DNA from: Deltaproteobacteria bacterium
GTDB taxonomy: Bacteria; Myxococcota_A; Polyangia; Polyangiales; Ga0077539
Direction: 5' to 3'
Assembly (NCBI GenBank): GCA_016218725.1
Contig: JACRDB010000157.1
Location: forward strand, 1-46,023
Length of the DNA stretch: 46,023 nt
In this document: piece by piece, positions 24,670 through 33,004 of the stretch
Numbering within the stretch: the first letter of the stretch is position 1
Layout of the letters: the number at the start of each line of letters is the position of its first letter
Position numbers and translations under genes: made by a program
The notes under the pieces: model-generated
What the model saw: the letters and a program-made list of their open reading frames with translations, nothing else
Database searches by the model: none
What the model was told of the DNA's origin: nothing

Positions 24670-25736
24670 TGCGTACTGCCCCGTGGGTGCTCGTGGTGCT
24701 GCTCTCGGCCGGGGCGCTCCAGGCCCAGCCCGCGCCGGACGAGGCCTCGCGCCTTCGAGAAGCCCGGGCGCTCTTCACCCGTGGTCTCGCCCACCATGAC
24801 CACGGCGAAGTGGACCTGGCCATCGCGGACTTCGAGGCGGCCTGGGCGCTCTCTCCAAGGCCGTCGGTGCTCTTGAACCTCGGCCTGGAGTACCAGCGGG
24901 CAGGGCGCCTCCTGGAGGCCCTGGACGCGCTGGAGCGCTTTAACGCACTCCCCGACGCGCCCCGGCGGCAACTCCGGGTGGCCTCGCGCGCCGCCGAGGC
25001 CGTGCGCTTGCAGCTCGCGGAGCTCACGCTCTCCACGGATCCACCGGGCGCGGCGGTCACCCTGGATGGCCGGGCCGTGAACCTCACCGGGCCTTTACGC
25101 CTCCAGGCCGGACCCCACGCGCTCGTCGCCACGCTTCCCGGCCGCGAGGAGGCGCGCAGGAGCCTCACCCTCGCCCCGGGCGAGAGGCTCTCGTTGGTCC
25201 TGACGCTGCCGCTGGAGGTCGCGCCACCGCCACCACCGCCACCACCACCACCGCCGGATTACGCCCTCACGGTGGCGGGCCTCCCTCCGGGCGCCAGGGC
25301 CACGGCCGATGACCGACCGTTGGAGGGCTCCGCCCGCGTGGCTCCGGGAGAGCACCGGGTGACGCTCTCGGCGCCGGGATACCTCTCCTGGACCGGGGTG
25401 GTGCGCGTCACGAGACCGGTCACGCTCCGGGCGTCGCTCGCCAGGGTGCCAGAGCCTCGGGCGACGGCTCCGGGCTGGGCGCTCACCCTGGGGGCCGGCG
25501 TGGCCGCGCTGGCCGCGGCGGGCCTCGGGGTCGCCGCCCTGGTCACCCACGACGCCTTCTCGGAGCTCACCCGCGAGGACCCCCAGGCGAGGGTTCTCTC
25601 CAGCCGCGGGGAGGCCCTGTCCCTCACGGCGGACCTGACGGCGCTGGTGGCCCTCGGGCTCGGGGCCACGGCGGGCTGGTGGTGGCTACGCCCTGCGCCG
25701 CCCGCGTCGCCGTCGCGCGCCGAGGTCGAGCCCTGA
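24669..25736 (+). CDS. TPR plus PEGA-domain membrane protein
   Basis: The 355-aa protein has a signal peptide (MRTAPWVLVVLLSAGALQAQ) and a TPR-like helical region (about 25-110). Two PEGA-type beta domains follow (about 113-177: LTLSTDPPGAAVTLDGRAVN; about 195-250: LTVAGLPPGARATADDRPLE), joined by a run of eleven prolines. Two hydrophobic helices come near 258-280 and 308-330. PEGA domains are common in myxobacterial surface and signalling proteins and are thought to bind envelope polymers. Start and stop of neighbours overlap tightly, and both flanking genes are kinases, so this protein may be a sensor or scaffold in the same pathway. Confidence 0.85.
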   Translation: MRTAPWVLVVLLSAGALQAQPAPDEASRLREARALFTRGLAHHDHGEVDLAIADFEAAWALSPRPSVLLNLGLEYQRAGRLLEALDALERFNALPDAPRRQLRVASRAAEAVRLQLAELTLSTDPPGAAVTLDGRAVNLTGPLRLQAGPHALVATLPGREEARRSLTLAPGERLSLVLTLPLEVAPPPPPPPPPPPDYALTVAGLPPGARATADDRPLEGSARVAPGEHRVTLSAPGYLSWTGVVRVTRPVTLRASLARVPEPRATAPGWALTLGAGVAALAAAGLGVAALVTHDAFSELTREDPQARVLSSRGEALSLTADLTALVALGLGATAGWWWLRPAPPASPSRAEVEP

Positions 25737-25774
25737 GGGCCCGATGCGCTACAGTGCAGGCCAAGGTGCCAACC

Positions 25775-27436
25775 GTGAACGAACCGTCGGAGTCCAGCGA
25801 GACGCTCCCCCCGCGCTCGCCGGAGAGGTCCCGCTTCGGGATGGCGCCCGGAGACATCCTGGCGGAGCGCTACGAGGTCCAGCGCCTGGTGGGTGAGGGC
25901 GGCATGGGGGCGGTGTTCCTGGCCACGCACCGGATCCTCGGGCGCGAGGTGGCCATCAAGGTGCTCAAGCCCGAGCTGGCCTACAACCCGCAGTTCTCCG
26001 CGCGCTTCCTCCGGGAGGCCCAGTCCTCGGCGCAGCTACGGCACCGGAACATCGTCGAGGTGATGGACTACGGAACCCACGACGGGCGCCCGTACATGGT
26101 CATGGAGTTCCTCCGCGGGGAGAACCTGGGGGCCCTCCTCAAGCGGGATGCCATCCGGGAGCCCGGGATGCTCGTGGCCCTCCTGGACCCGGTGCTGCGG
26201 GCGCTCACGCTGGCCCACGAGCGCGGGATCATCCACCGGGACATCAAGCCGGACAACATCTTCCTGACGGTGCAGTCCGACGGAGAGCTGGTCCCCAAGG
26301 TGGTGGACTTTGGCATCGCCAAGGCCCCGGAGCAGGGCGTCGAGCTCACCGCGGACACCACGGCCCTCGGGACCCCCGCGTACATGGCCCCGGAGCAGAT
26401 GATGGCCTCGCGCAACGCCACCGGCGCCGCGGACCAGTACGCCTTCGGGGTCACGCTCTACGAGGCCCTCGGGGGGCGCAACCCCTTCGATGCAGACACC
26501 ATCCAGGCCCTCATCGTGGCCAAGGCCACGCAGGACCCGAGACCCCTTCGGGTCCTGCGCCCGGAGCTCCCGGAGGCCTTCGCGGCCATCGTGATGAAGA
26601 CCCTGGAGCGCCGCCCCGAGGACCGCTTCCCGAGCGTCGCCGCCCTGCGCGAGGCGCTCCTGCCGTGGTGCGCCGACGTCGTACAGCTCTCCGGGGCGAC
26701 GCTCCGCCTGGCCACCGACCGCCCGCCTCCGGGCGCCCCCACGCAGCCCCAGTTCCCTGCCTCGAGCCGCCCCGCGCCCGCGGGCATCACCCCGTCCGCG
26801 CCCGCGTCGAACACCGTCCCCGCCGGGACGCCCGACGTGAGCGCCGCCACGATGCTCTCCCCCATCCCCGCGGTCACCGTCACCCCGACCACGGCCCCCC
26901 TCCCTCCTCACACGAAGCCCCGTTGGCTCTTGCCCGCCCTCCTCGTGGGCGCCGTGACCGTGACCGGCGTGGGCGCCGTCGCCCTCCGAGCGAGAGAGCC
27001 CTCGGTGTCGGTCCCTCCCCCACAGGCACCACCTCCGCCCACACCACCACCGGTGTCGGAGCAGGTAACCTTTGACCTTACAGTGGAGCCTCGGGAGGCG
27101 CGGATTCTTCTCGATGGAGAGCTTCTGGGGCAGGGCCACGCGGCGGTGACGCGCCCTCGGGGGCCGCGGAGCTACCAGGGGACCTTCACGTTGGAGGGCT
27201 ATGCGCCCTACCAGTTCGTGCTCCAGGCCACGAGCGACACGCGGGTGGACCGCGCGCTGCAGCGCCTGACCGCGCCGCCGAGGACGCCTCGGGACCCGAG
27301 GCCCCAGAACACCAACACGCCCCCGCCGACGCCTCCTCCGGCGCCACCCCCCTTGCCGCCGCACCCGCCAGTGCCAGAGCACCCGCCAACACCGCCCCCG
27401 AACCACCCGGTGATCATCCGCCAGAACCCCTTCTGA
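25775..27436 (+). CDS. Ser/Thr protein kinase with PEGA-like exterior domain
   Basis: The GTG at 25775 is preferred (AAGGTG eight bases upstream), giving 553 aa; GTG at 25766 and an ATG in FGMAPGD are alternatives. The kinase domain spans about 32-295, with G-E-G-G-M-G-A-V near 40-47, Lys62 in V-A-I-K, H-R-D-I-K-P-D-N (Asp156), D-F-G and A-P-E all present. A Pro/Thr-rich linker, a transmembrane helix at about 384-405 and a PEGA-like domain (about 430-480: FDLTVEPREARILLDGELLG) follow. The tail is extremely Pro-rich. The exterior PEGA domain is a likely sensing element. The last 23 bases overlap the convergent gene at 27414. Confidence 0.92.
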   Translation: MNEPSESSETLPPRSPERSRFGMAPGDILAERYEVQRLVGEGGMGAVFLATHRILGREVAIKVLKPELAYNPQFSARFLREAQSSAQLRHRNIVEVMDYGTHDGRPYMVMEFLRGENLGALLKRDAIREPGMLVALLDPVLRALTLAHERGIIHRDIKPDNIFLTVQSDGELVPKVVDFGIAKAPEQGVELTADTTALGTPAYMAPEQMMASRNATGAADQYAFGVTLYEALGGRNPFDADTIQALIVAKATQDPRPLRVLRPELPEAFAAIVMKTLERRPEDRFPSVAALREALLPWCADVVQLSGATLRLATDRPPPGAPTQPQFPASSRPAPAGITPSAPASNTVPAGTPDVSAATMLSPIPAVTVTPTTAPLPPHTKPRWLLPALLVGAVTVTGVGAVALRAREPSVSVPPPQAPPPPTPPPVSEQVTFDLTVEPREARILLDGELLGQGHAAVTRPRGPRSYQGTFTLEGYAPYQFVLQATSDTRVDRALQRLTAPPRTPRDPRPQNTNTPPPTPPPAPPPLPPHPPVPEHPPTPPPNHPVIIRQNPF

Positions 27437-28778
27437 CGCGACGCCTCAGCGCCAGCGCCCACGCCAGGAGCGGGAGGAAGCCCGTGCTCCGCGGGGTCGC
27501 CCCCGGGGCGCGGCACTGACACGGCCCCGGTGGCGCCGCGGGGTTGACCCTCGGAGACGCATCGACGGCGCCGCTGTCCAGGGCCGCCGGGGCGTCGGGT
27601 GTGGTCGCTGCGTCGCGGGCGGAGGCGTCGCCGGGCGCGGCGGCGTCGCGCGCTCCGGCGTCCCGAGGCACCGTGGCGAGCATCGTCTGAAGCACGTCCC
27701 AGCGCTCGACACAGTACTGGTGCCCCATGTTTCCATCGCGGCAGTCCAGCGGCCCCCCCAGGTCCTCGAAGCGCAGGAGCGAGGTGAAGCTCCCACCGCC
27801 GTCCCCCGAGCGCCCGAGGGCGAAGCCCGTGAGCCAGTTGGAGCATGCGTAGAGCTGCCCGGCGTGGTGGCGGAGGCACAGCACCTCCAGGCGGTTCACC
27901 CGGGAGAAGCCCTCGCCGCGGTCGTCGGAGCGGAAGAGCCCGTCCTCCAGGGAGCCGTACCACACCCGCCGCCCGTCGTCCGAGAGGGCGAAGCCGTACA
28001 TGGGCCCCGTGGTGGTGGCCACGCGCGTCACCCGCGAGCCCCCGTCGGTGCTGCGGTAGAGCGCGCTGCCGGCGCCCTCGTTGGCGCGGAAGTACACCGT
28101 GTCGGGGTCCGTGGGGTCCACGCCCGAGACGTAGACCTCGTCCACGGCCATGGGGAACGGGGCCTCGACGCGGGTCACCATGGAGCCCCCATCGTCCGAG
28201 CGGTAGACCCTCGGGGCCCGCGTGCGTGCGTCCCGCCCCGTGAGGTACACCCGCGAGGGCCGCGAGGGCGCCACCTCCAGCGAGAGGAAATCCACGTTGA
28301 TCACCCCGGGGCCGAGGGGCTCCAACGCCCCTCCCCCCGCGCTCGCGCGGAGCACGTGGTTGAGCGTCCCGGGGTTGCTCTCGATGCCCAGGAGGGTCAT
28401 CCCCGCGGGGTCCGTGGTGAGGTCCGCCACCACGCGGCCCATGGACCCTCCCAGGGGGTCCACCCGGCAGCCCCCTCGGCGCACCATGTTGATCCCCGCC
28501 TCGAAGCCCACCGCCGTGGTCCCGTCGGACAGGAGCTCCACCGCGGGGTCGACGTTTCCCCCCACCACCACGGGCCAGTACATGGCGTCTTCGCAGAGCC
28601 ACCGGAAGCTCCTCCCGGCGTCGTAGCTCACCAGGAGCCCGAAGGTCACCCGCAGCGCGATCACGTCGCTGGCGCGCCCGGGCCCCACCACCACGTGCGA
28701 CGCCGCCGGAAAGCGCCCGTTTGCATCGGCGCTGGCGGTCACGAGCGCCGCGGCCAGGAACAGCGAACCCCTACGCAT
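27414..28778 (-). CDS. Exported sortilin/BNR-type beta-propeller with MYXO-CTERM-like tail
   Basis: The ATG at 28778 gives 454 aa and a signal peptide (MRRGSLFLAAALVTASADA); in-frame ATGs at 28790 and further upstream are possible. The body contains repeated propeller blades with S-x-D-G-G-x-S-F-type turns (VYRSDDGGSMVTRV, LYRSTDGGSRVTRV, LFRSDDRGEGFSRV, SGDGGGSFTSLLRF), as in sortilin/BNR repeats. An Asp/Ala/Pro-rich spacer follows. The end has Cys-Gln-Cys-Arg, a hydrophobic helix (TGFLPLLAWALAL) and an Arg cluster, matching the MYXO-CTERM layout. It should be a surface-attached binding protein; ligand unknown. Its 3' end overlaps the kinase gene at 25775-27436 tail to tail. Confidence 0.82.
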   Translation of the reverse strand: MRRGSLFLAAALVTASADANGRFPAASHVVVGPGRASDVIALRVTFGLLVSYDAGRSFRWLCEDAMYWPVVVGGNVDPAVELLSDGTTAVGFEAGINMVRRGGCRVDPLGGSMGRVVADLTTDPAGMTLLGIESNPGTLNHVLRASAGGGALEPLGPGVINVDFLSLEVAPSRPSRVYLTGRDARTRAPRVYRSDDGGSMVTRVEAPFPMAVDEVYVSGVDPTDPDTVYFRANEGAGSALYRSTDGGSRVTRVATTTGPMYGFALSDDGRRVWYGSLEDGLFRSDDRGEGFSRVNRLEVLCLRHHAGQLYACSNWLTGFALGRSGDGGGSFTSLLRFEDLGGPLDCRDGNMGHQYCVERWDVLQTMLATVPRDAGARDAAAPGDASARDAATTPDAPAALDSGAVDASPRVNPAAPPGPCQCRAPGATPRSTGFLPLLAWALALRRRVRRGSGG

Positions 28779-28812
28779 TGATGTAACCATAGACGAGCGC
28801 GCTGTCATCGCC

Positions 28813-28836
28813 AAAGGGACAGGGTACAGTCCCTTT
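28813..28836. promoter_or_regulatory. Perfect inverted repeat directly before the hydrolase start
   Basis: AAAGGGAC (28813-28820) and GTCCCTTT (28829-28836) are perfectly complementary across an 8-base spacer, and the ATG at 28838 follows after one base. It is AT-richer than its surroundings. It could be a repressor operator for the divergent promoters of 28778 (-) and 28838 (+), or an RNA hairpin covering the ribosome site. Confidence 0.5.
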
Positions 28837-28837
28837 C

Positions 28838-29608
28838 ATGAACGGCGTGGCGCACGAGGTTCACGGAGCTGGTCCCTCGGTGGTATTGGTGCATTCGTTC
28901 CCGCTGGACCGGGGCATGTGGGACGCCCAGAGGGACGCCCTGGTGAGCGCCGGGCTCCGGGTGCTCACGCTGGACCTGCCGGGGTTCGGTCACAGCCCCC
29001 TGGGGGCGCTGGCGGACGAGACCCCCTCGCTGGAGGCCTACGTAGACGCCGTGGTGGGCGCGCTGGACGCTCACGGGATGACGCGGGCGGCGGTGGTGGG
29101 CCTTTCCCTCGGGGGCTACGTGGCGCTGGCCCTCGCGCGGCGCCACGCCGGGCGCATCGCCTCGCTGGTGCTGGCGGACACCCGCGCCGCGGCGGACAAC
29201 GCCACCACCCGCGCCGGGCGCGTGCTCAACATGAACCTGGTGAAGAAGCAGGGACCCCGGGCGCTGGTGGACAAGCTCCTGCCGGGCCTGGTGGCCCCAG
29301 GGGCGGGCGCGCAGGTGCGGGAGAGCGTACGGGAAATGGCCGCGAGGCAGGCTCCGGAAGGCGTCTCCTGGGCCCTCCTGGCCATGAGGGACCGCCCGGA
29401 CGCCACGGCGGTGCTGCCCACCATCACCGCGCCCACGCTGGTGCTTTGTGGAGCTCTGGACGCGGTCACGCCGCCGGAGGAGCTCCGGGCCCTGGCCGGG
29501 GCCATCCCTGGGGCGGTCTACCGGGAGCTCCCGGGGGCGGGGCACTTGTCCAACCTGGAGGCTCCCGCCCTCTTCAACGCGGAGCTCGTGCGCTTCCTGG
29601 TGCCTTGA
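28838..29608 (+). CDS. Alpha/beta-fold hydrolase
   Basis: The protein of 256 aa has the classic hydrolase order: oxyanion-side motif V-L-V-H-S-F-P near 16-22, nucleophile elbow G-L-S-L-G-G-Y with Ser90, an acid in G-A-L-D-A-V-T (Asp about 208), and the catalytic His in G-A-G-H-L-S-N near 236. The short cap and overall layout resemble 3-oxoadipate enol-lactonase-like esterases, but the substrate cannot be deduced. No signal peptide is present, so it is cytoplasmic. The last 35 bases overlap a convergent membrane-protein gene. Confidence 0.9.
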   Translation: MNGVAHEVHGAGPSVVLVHSFPLDRGMWDAQRDALVSAGLRVLTLDLPGFGHSPLGALADETPSLEAYVDAVVGALDAHGMTRAAVVGLSLGGYVALALARRHAGRIASLVLADTRAAADNATTRAGRVLNMNLVKKQGPRALVDKLLPGLVAPGAGAQVRESVREMAARQAPEGVSWALLAMRDRPDATAVLPTITAPTLVLCGALDAVTPPEELRALAGAIPGAVYRELPGAGHLSNLEAPALFNAELVRFLVP

Positions 29609-29912
29609 CGGCGCGCTCCTGGCGGGCGAGCTCGTGGTCCAGCCGCGCGAGGTGGCCGACGGAAAGGTGCCGGTCCAGGAGCCTGCCGCTCACGAAGAGC
29701 GAGGCCACGCCGAGGAGGTACGCCGTGAGGCTCGGGGCCCCGGCCCAGGCGCACAGGGCCCAGCCCACACCATACCCCGCCCCGAAGGTCCCCAGCGCCA
29801 TGGGCACCAGGACCGAGGCGCGGTGGGCCTCCCACCAGGTGAGCTGACGGAAGAGGCGCTCCCGGCGGGCCCGGAGCGCGACGAGCGGCTCGGGCGGCTC
29901 GGGCGAGGGCAT
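29574..29912 (-). CDS. Small two-helix membrane protein
   Basis: The 112-aa product has a Pro/Arg-rich cytoplasmic start, two adjacent hydrophobic helices (about 33-56 and 60-76, GTFGAGYGVGWALCAW and AYLLGVASLFVSG) and a charged C-terminal segment (ARLDHELARQERAVK). It lies 10 bases downstream of the copper-monooxygenase-like gene on the same strand and so is probably co-transcribed with it. Its end overlaps the hydrolase gene by 35 bases. No family was recognised. Confidence 0.65.
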   Translation of the reverse strand: MPSPEPPEPLVALRARRERLFRQLTWWEAHRASVLVPMALGTFGAGYGVGWALCAWAGAPSLTAYLLGVASLFVSGRLLDRHLSVGHLARLDHELARQERAVKAPGSARAPR

Positions 29913-29922
29913 CGGGGGGCGC

Positions 29923-31242
29923 TTACTGCGAGCGGTCGATGCAGCGGCGCCCGGAGGCCCCGGCGGCGTTGGAGAGCGCCCCCGCGGGCCAGGCCAGCAC
30001 GAAGTTGAAGCACATCTCGTCCTCGGTGCGCTCGCCGAAGAACACCCGGCTGGTGGTGGTGTTGCGGTACCGGCAGGTGGTGCGCAGGACGTCCCCGGGC
30101 ATCACCACCAGCTCCGAGGGGTACGAGGTCTGCGAGTCAAAGCTGAAGCTGTCCACGTTGACCAGCATGTCCATGCGGGCTGCGTCGCCGCCGCGGAGGA
30201 CCTCGGTGCGGAGCGAGGTGCCGAGCCGGTGCATGTGGGGGCCGCTGCCGAGGATGTGAATGGGCTCCCGGGCGGTGGGCGTACAGCGCCCGGTGACCGC
30301 GTGGTCCGTGGACCTCGGGGGGATGTCAATGTCCAGGCTCCCGAGGGTGGAGATCGCCGCGGCGTGGGGGCGCAGCTCCTCGGTGGCGCAGAGCTGGATC
30401 CCCGAGGCGTCGTCCGCGTCGGCGATGCCCGCGATGTTCCAGTAATGGATCTGGAGGATGAACCAGCCGTCGGTGGCGGGCATCTCCATGCCCACGTCCG
30501 GCGGGAGGACGCTCCCCTGGCCGCCGGGGGCCCAGCCCGTCACGAAGCGAGCGTCCCGCGGGAGGCGGCCGTCGCAGTCAAAGACCTCGCCGTCGCGCTG
30601 GGGCGTGTCCGTGGAGAACAGGATCAGGTGGTGGAGCACCCGGGCGTCGTCGATGACGGGCCCGAAGGCCGTGGCCTGCGTGGGCCGCGTGAAGGGCGAC
30701 CGGAACGCGAAGCACTTGTTGAGGTTGCCCGCGTTGGTGGGCACATGAAACTCGCTCCCGGCGGCGGTCCCGTGGGCCACGAAGCGGTTGGTGGCCTGGC
30801 ACGGCAGGGGCCGGAGCACCGGGCCCGGGTCGGGCGTGATGGGGGGGCCCTCGCAGTTCGTGCCCGAGCAGGGAGGAGCCCCCGCGGCCACCCAGGCGTC
30901 AAGAACGCCCAGGGAGGGTGCGTCCAGGAGCCCCGACGGGGGCATCGGGCGCCGGGCGTCGTGGGTGCGCGAGCCCAGGAGCTGCCACACCCGCTGCGTG
31001 GGCTGCGTGACCGCCGCCCGCTGGGTGTCCGCGTAGGTCACCAGGGCCATGGGGGCGCCGAAGCGCGGGGTGCTGGCGTGGCACGAGGTGCAGTTGTCAC
31101 CCATGACCCTCGCCACGTCCGCCGGGAGGCGCAGGGCCGGGGCCGAGGTCCCAGGGGGCGCCGTCTCCGCCGGGCCGCACTGCGTGAGGAGCGCCCCGGA
31201 GGACAGCACCAGGGCCCCGCAGAGCCGACCGAGCGCGCGCAT
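29923..31242 (-). CDS. Cytochrome c-copper type II monooxygenase-like lipoprotein
   Basis: Starting at the ATG at 31242 (AGGA seven bases upstream) the protein is 439 aa; an in-frame ATG at 31260 is the alternative. The signal ends L-T-Q-C (Cys22). A heme c site C-T-S-C-H lies at 51-55, with a possible distal Met in R-R-P-M-P-P (Met100). The C-terminal part has the ligands of the ascorbate-dependent copper hydroxylase fold (dopamine beta-monooxygenase/PHM): His-His at 204-205 (VLHHLILF), H-Y-W-N near 262, H-M-H in G-P-H-M-H-R-L-G, and Met in D-E-M-C-F-N-F. The two domains together suggest an exported oxygenase with its own electron-transfer heme. It follows a lipoprotein gene. Confidence 0.88.
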   Translation of the reverse strand: MRALGRLCGALVLSSGALLTQCGPAETAPPGTSAPALRLPADVARVMGDNCTSCHASTPRFGAPMALVTYADTQRAAVTQPTQRVWQLLGSRTHDARRPMPPSGLLDAPSLGVLDAWVAAGAPPCSGTNCEGPPITPDPGPVLRPLPCQATNRFVAHGTAAGSEFHVPTNAGNLNKCFAFRSPFTRPTQATAFGPVIDDARVLHHLILFSTDTPQRDGEVFDCDGRLPRDARFVTGWAPGGQGSVLPPDVGMEMPATDGWFILQIHYWNIAGIADADDASGIQLCATEELRPHAAAISTLGSLDIDIPPRSTDHAVTGRCTPTAREPIHILGSGPHMHRLGTSLRTEVLRGGDAARMDMLVNVDSFSFDSQTSYPSELVVMPGDVLRTTCRYRNTTTSRVFFGERTEDEMCFNFVLAWPAGALSNAAGASGRRCIDRSQ

Positions 31243-31261
31243 GTCGTTGTCCTGTCGCATT

Positions 31262-31927
31262 TTACATCACCCGTCGGAGTTGGATTTCCACCACCACGCG
31301 GCCCGCGACGCCCCGGGCGTCGATGAAGAGCCTGCCCCGGTCCGGGGCGTCCCTGGAGAAGCCGACCTCGGCGCTGCCCATGGTGGTCATGCCCGCGCCG
31401 GCGAAGCACTCGGGGACCACGTCGAAGCGCCCGCCCCGGAGCGTGTAGCGCCCCCGGACCTGAAACTGGATGGGGGTGTTCACGGGCCCCACCATCACCG
31501 TCTCCACCCGGGCCCGCAGGTCCACGCCCACCCGCAAACGCTCGTCTTCGATCACCGCGAAGCCCGTACCGGCCACCCGGGACATGGCCGTGAGCACCTG
31601 GCCCCGAGCGCCCGCCGGGAGGTACAGCGTGGCGGCCTCGAACACCCACTGGCCTACAGGGTCGCCCCCGGAGCCCGTCGGGAAGCTCGTGCCCGCGTCT
31701 CCCTCGCCCAGGATCACCACCCGGGAGGTCACCTCCGGCAGCGTGGCCACCGGCGGCATCCCGGGGTCACAACCCACAGGAGGCGCCTCCGGCGCGCCAG
31801 CATCCCGCACATCCTGCGGGGCGCCGTCCTGGGCCAGGTCGTTCCCCGCGTCCGCGGGGCTCCCGCCGGAGTTTCCACAGGCCAGGAGCCCTCCAAGCAA
31901 CACCACCGCACGCCATGCGCTCTGCAT
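31262..31927 (-). CDS. Lipoprotein of unknown function
   Basis: The ATG at 31927 begins MQSAWRAVVLLGGLLAC, a clean lipoprotein signal (Cys17); the frame extends further upstream without a signal peptide. A short Asp/Ala/Pro linker is followed by about 170 residues with beta-strand character (GQWVFEAATLYLPAGARGQV, RLFIDARGVAGRVVVEIQL) and only two cysteines. No family was recognised. Nineteen bases separate its stop from the ATG of the copper-monooxygenase lipoprotein gene, so the two are very likely one operon and the product may be its partner in the envelope. Confidence 0.75.
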   Translation of the reverse strand: MQSAWRAVVLLGGLLACGNSGGSPADAGNDLAQDGAPQDVRDAGAPEAPPVGCDPGMPPVATLPEVTSRVVILGEGDAGTSFPTGSGGDPVGQWVFEAATLYLPAGARGQVLTAMSRVAGTGFAVIEDERLRVGVDLRARVETVMVGPVNTPIQFQVRGRYTLRGGRFDVVPECFAGAGMTTMGSAEVGFSRDAPDRGRLFIDARGVAGRVVVEIQLRRVM

Positions 31928-31940
31928 CGGTGCGCTGATC

Positions 31941-32975
31941 CTAAGGGCGATCGGACCCGCGCACCACTCCCAGGACGTTGCGAACATGTTGCATCAGGGG
32001 TGCGGCGCCGATGCCGCGGTGTCCATGGCCTTCGGGCGGGGGCACCATGGCGTGGAAGAGCGAGGCCTGGAGGGCGCGACCCAGGCGGTCCCTGGCGGGT
32101 CTGCCCTGGAGGCGTCGGCGGGCTTCGGTGTAGTCCGGCACGTCCCGGAGCCTCCGGGGGACCCTGGGGTAGAGCACACGGAGGGCGTGGCAGGCGCGCG
32201 AGAACCAACGTTCATCCTGCGGGCTGTAGTGGAACCCCAGGGGCTCGCGGAGAGAGGCCGGCAGGAGCGCGGCGGTGAACACACGGAAGCCTGGCAGGAG
32301 CGGGTCCAGGGGCCCTCCTCGGGGCGCGAGGAGGAAGCCCGCGAGCTCCTGGCAGGCGGGGCCCACGGCGAGGGCGCCGGAGGACTGCATCGCCGTACAG
32401 TACGTCTGGAAGTGCTCCCACCGGTCCGGGAGGCTCCCCGGGGGGATGCCGAAGAGGGCCGCGAAGCGCTTGGACTCCTGGTAGTAGGTGTCTTTTTCCG
32501 TGTAGGAGAGCCCCGGCAGGAGGAGGTCATGGACGCGCACGGCGCTGTCGATGAGGGTGGCGTGGACCCAGGCGAGGGCCTCGGTCTGGTTGGCCTCGTA
32601 GGGGGAGCCCTGGGGGAAGGCGCCGGTGGCGTGGTCGAGGGTGCCGGTGATGCGGGTATGGATCTTGTGGACGCCCCGGGCGGTGCGCAGGGCGGTGTCC
32701 AGGTCCCCGAAGACCATGGCGTGGACATGGCGGAAGGTGCGGGTGAGGCGCCCTAGGGGGTCCGTGCGGGTGGCCGAGTGGTGGGCCACGGCCTGGGCGA
32801 CCCAGGGGTGGGCGAGCTGCAGGAGCGCCGCGCGGCCTCCGCCGAGGAAGAGGCCGCTCTCGCGGGCGATGCGCCAGCTCATGCTCCGGGGGCCGAAGAG
32901 CCCGGCCACGGGGTCCGGGCAGGCGCGGGCGACGGCCTGGAGGTGGGCTTCGAGCTCGTCGGTGGACAGCGCCAT
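31941..32975 (-). CDS. MpaB-family (DUF2236) heme oxygenase-like protein
   Basis: The ATG at 32975 gives 344 aa (MALSTDELEAHLQAVARACP). The sequence follows the DUF2236/MpaB family: S-W-R-I-A-R-E-S near the start, a G-G-G-R-A-A-L-L-Q-L-A-H-P segment, V-F-G-D-L-D-T-A, then V-H-K-I-H-T-R-I-T-G with the conserved His pair, and a later E-A-L-A-W-V-H-A-T helix. Members include latex-clearing protein and fungal MpaB; they are predicted to bind heme b and oxidise hydrophobic substrates. No signal peptide is seen. It is followed after 13 bases by a lipoprotein gene and is divergent from tryptophanase. Confidence 0.85.
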   Translation of the reverse strand: MALSTDELEAHLQAVARACPDPVAGLFGPRSMSWRIARESGLFLGGGRAALLQLAHPWVAQAVAHHSATRTDPLGRLTRTFRHVHAMVFGDLDTALRTARGVHKIHTRITGTLDHATGAFPQGSPYEANQTEALAWVHATLIDSAVRVHDLLLPGLSYTEKDTYYQESKRFAALFGIPPGSLPDRWEHFQTYCTAMQSSGALAVGPACQELAGFLLAPRGGPLDPLLPGFRVFTAALLPASLREPLGFHYSPQDERWFSRACHALRVLYPRVPRRLRDVPDYTEARRRLQGRPARDRLGRALQASLFHAMVPPPEGHGHRGIGAAPLMQHVRNVLGVVRGSDRP

Positions 32976-33004
32976 GCGGGGATCTGGTCTCCAACATCGA
33001 GTGT

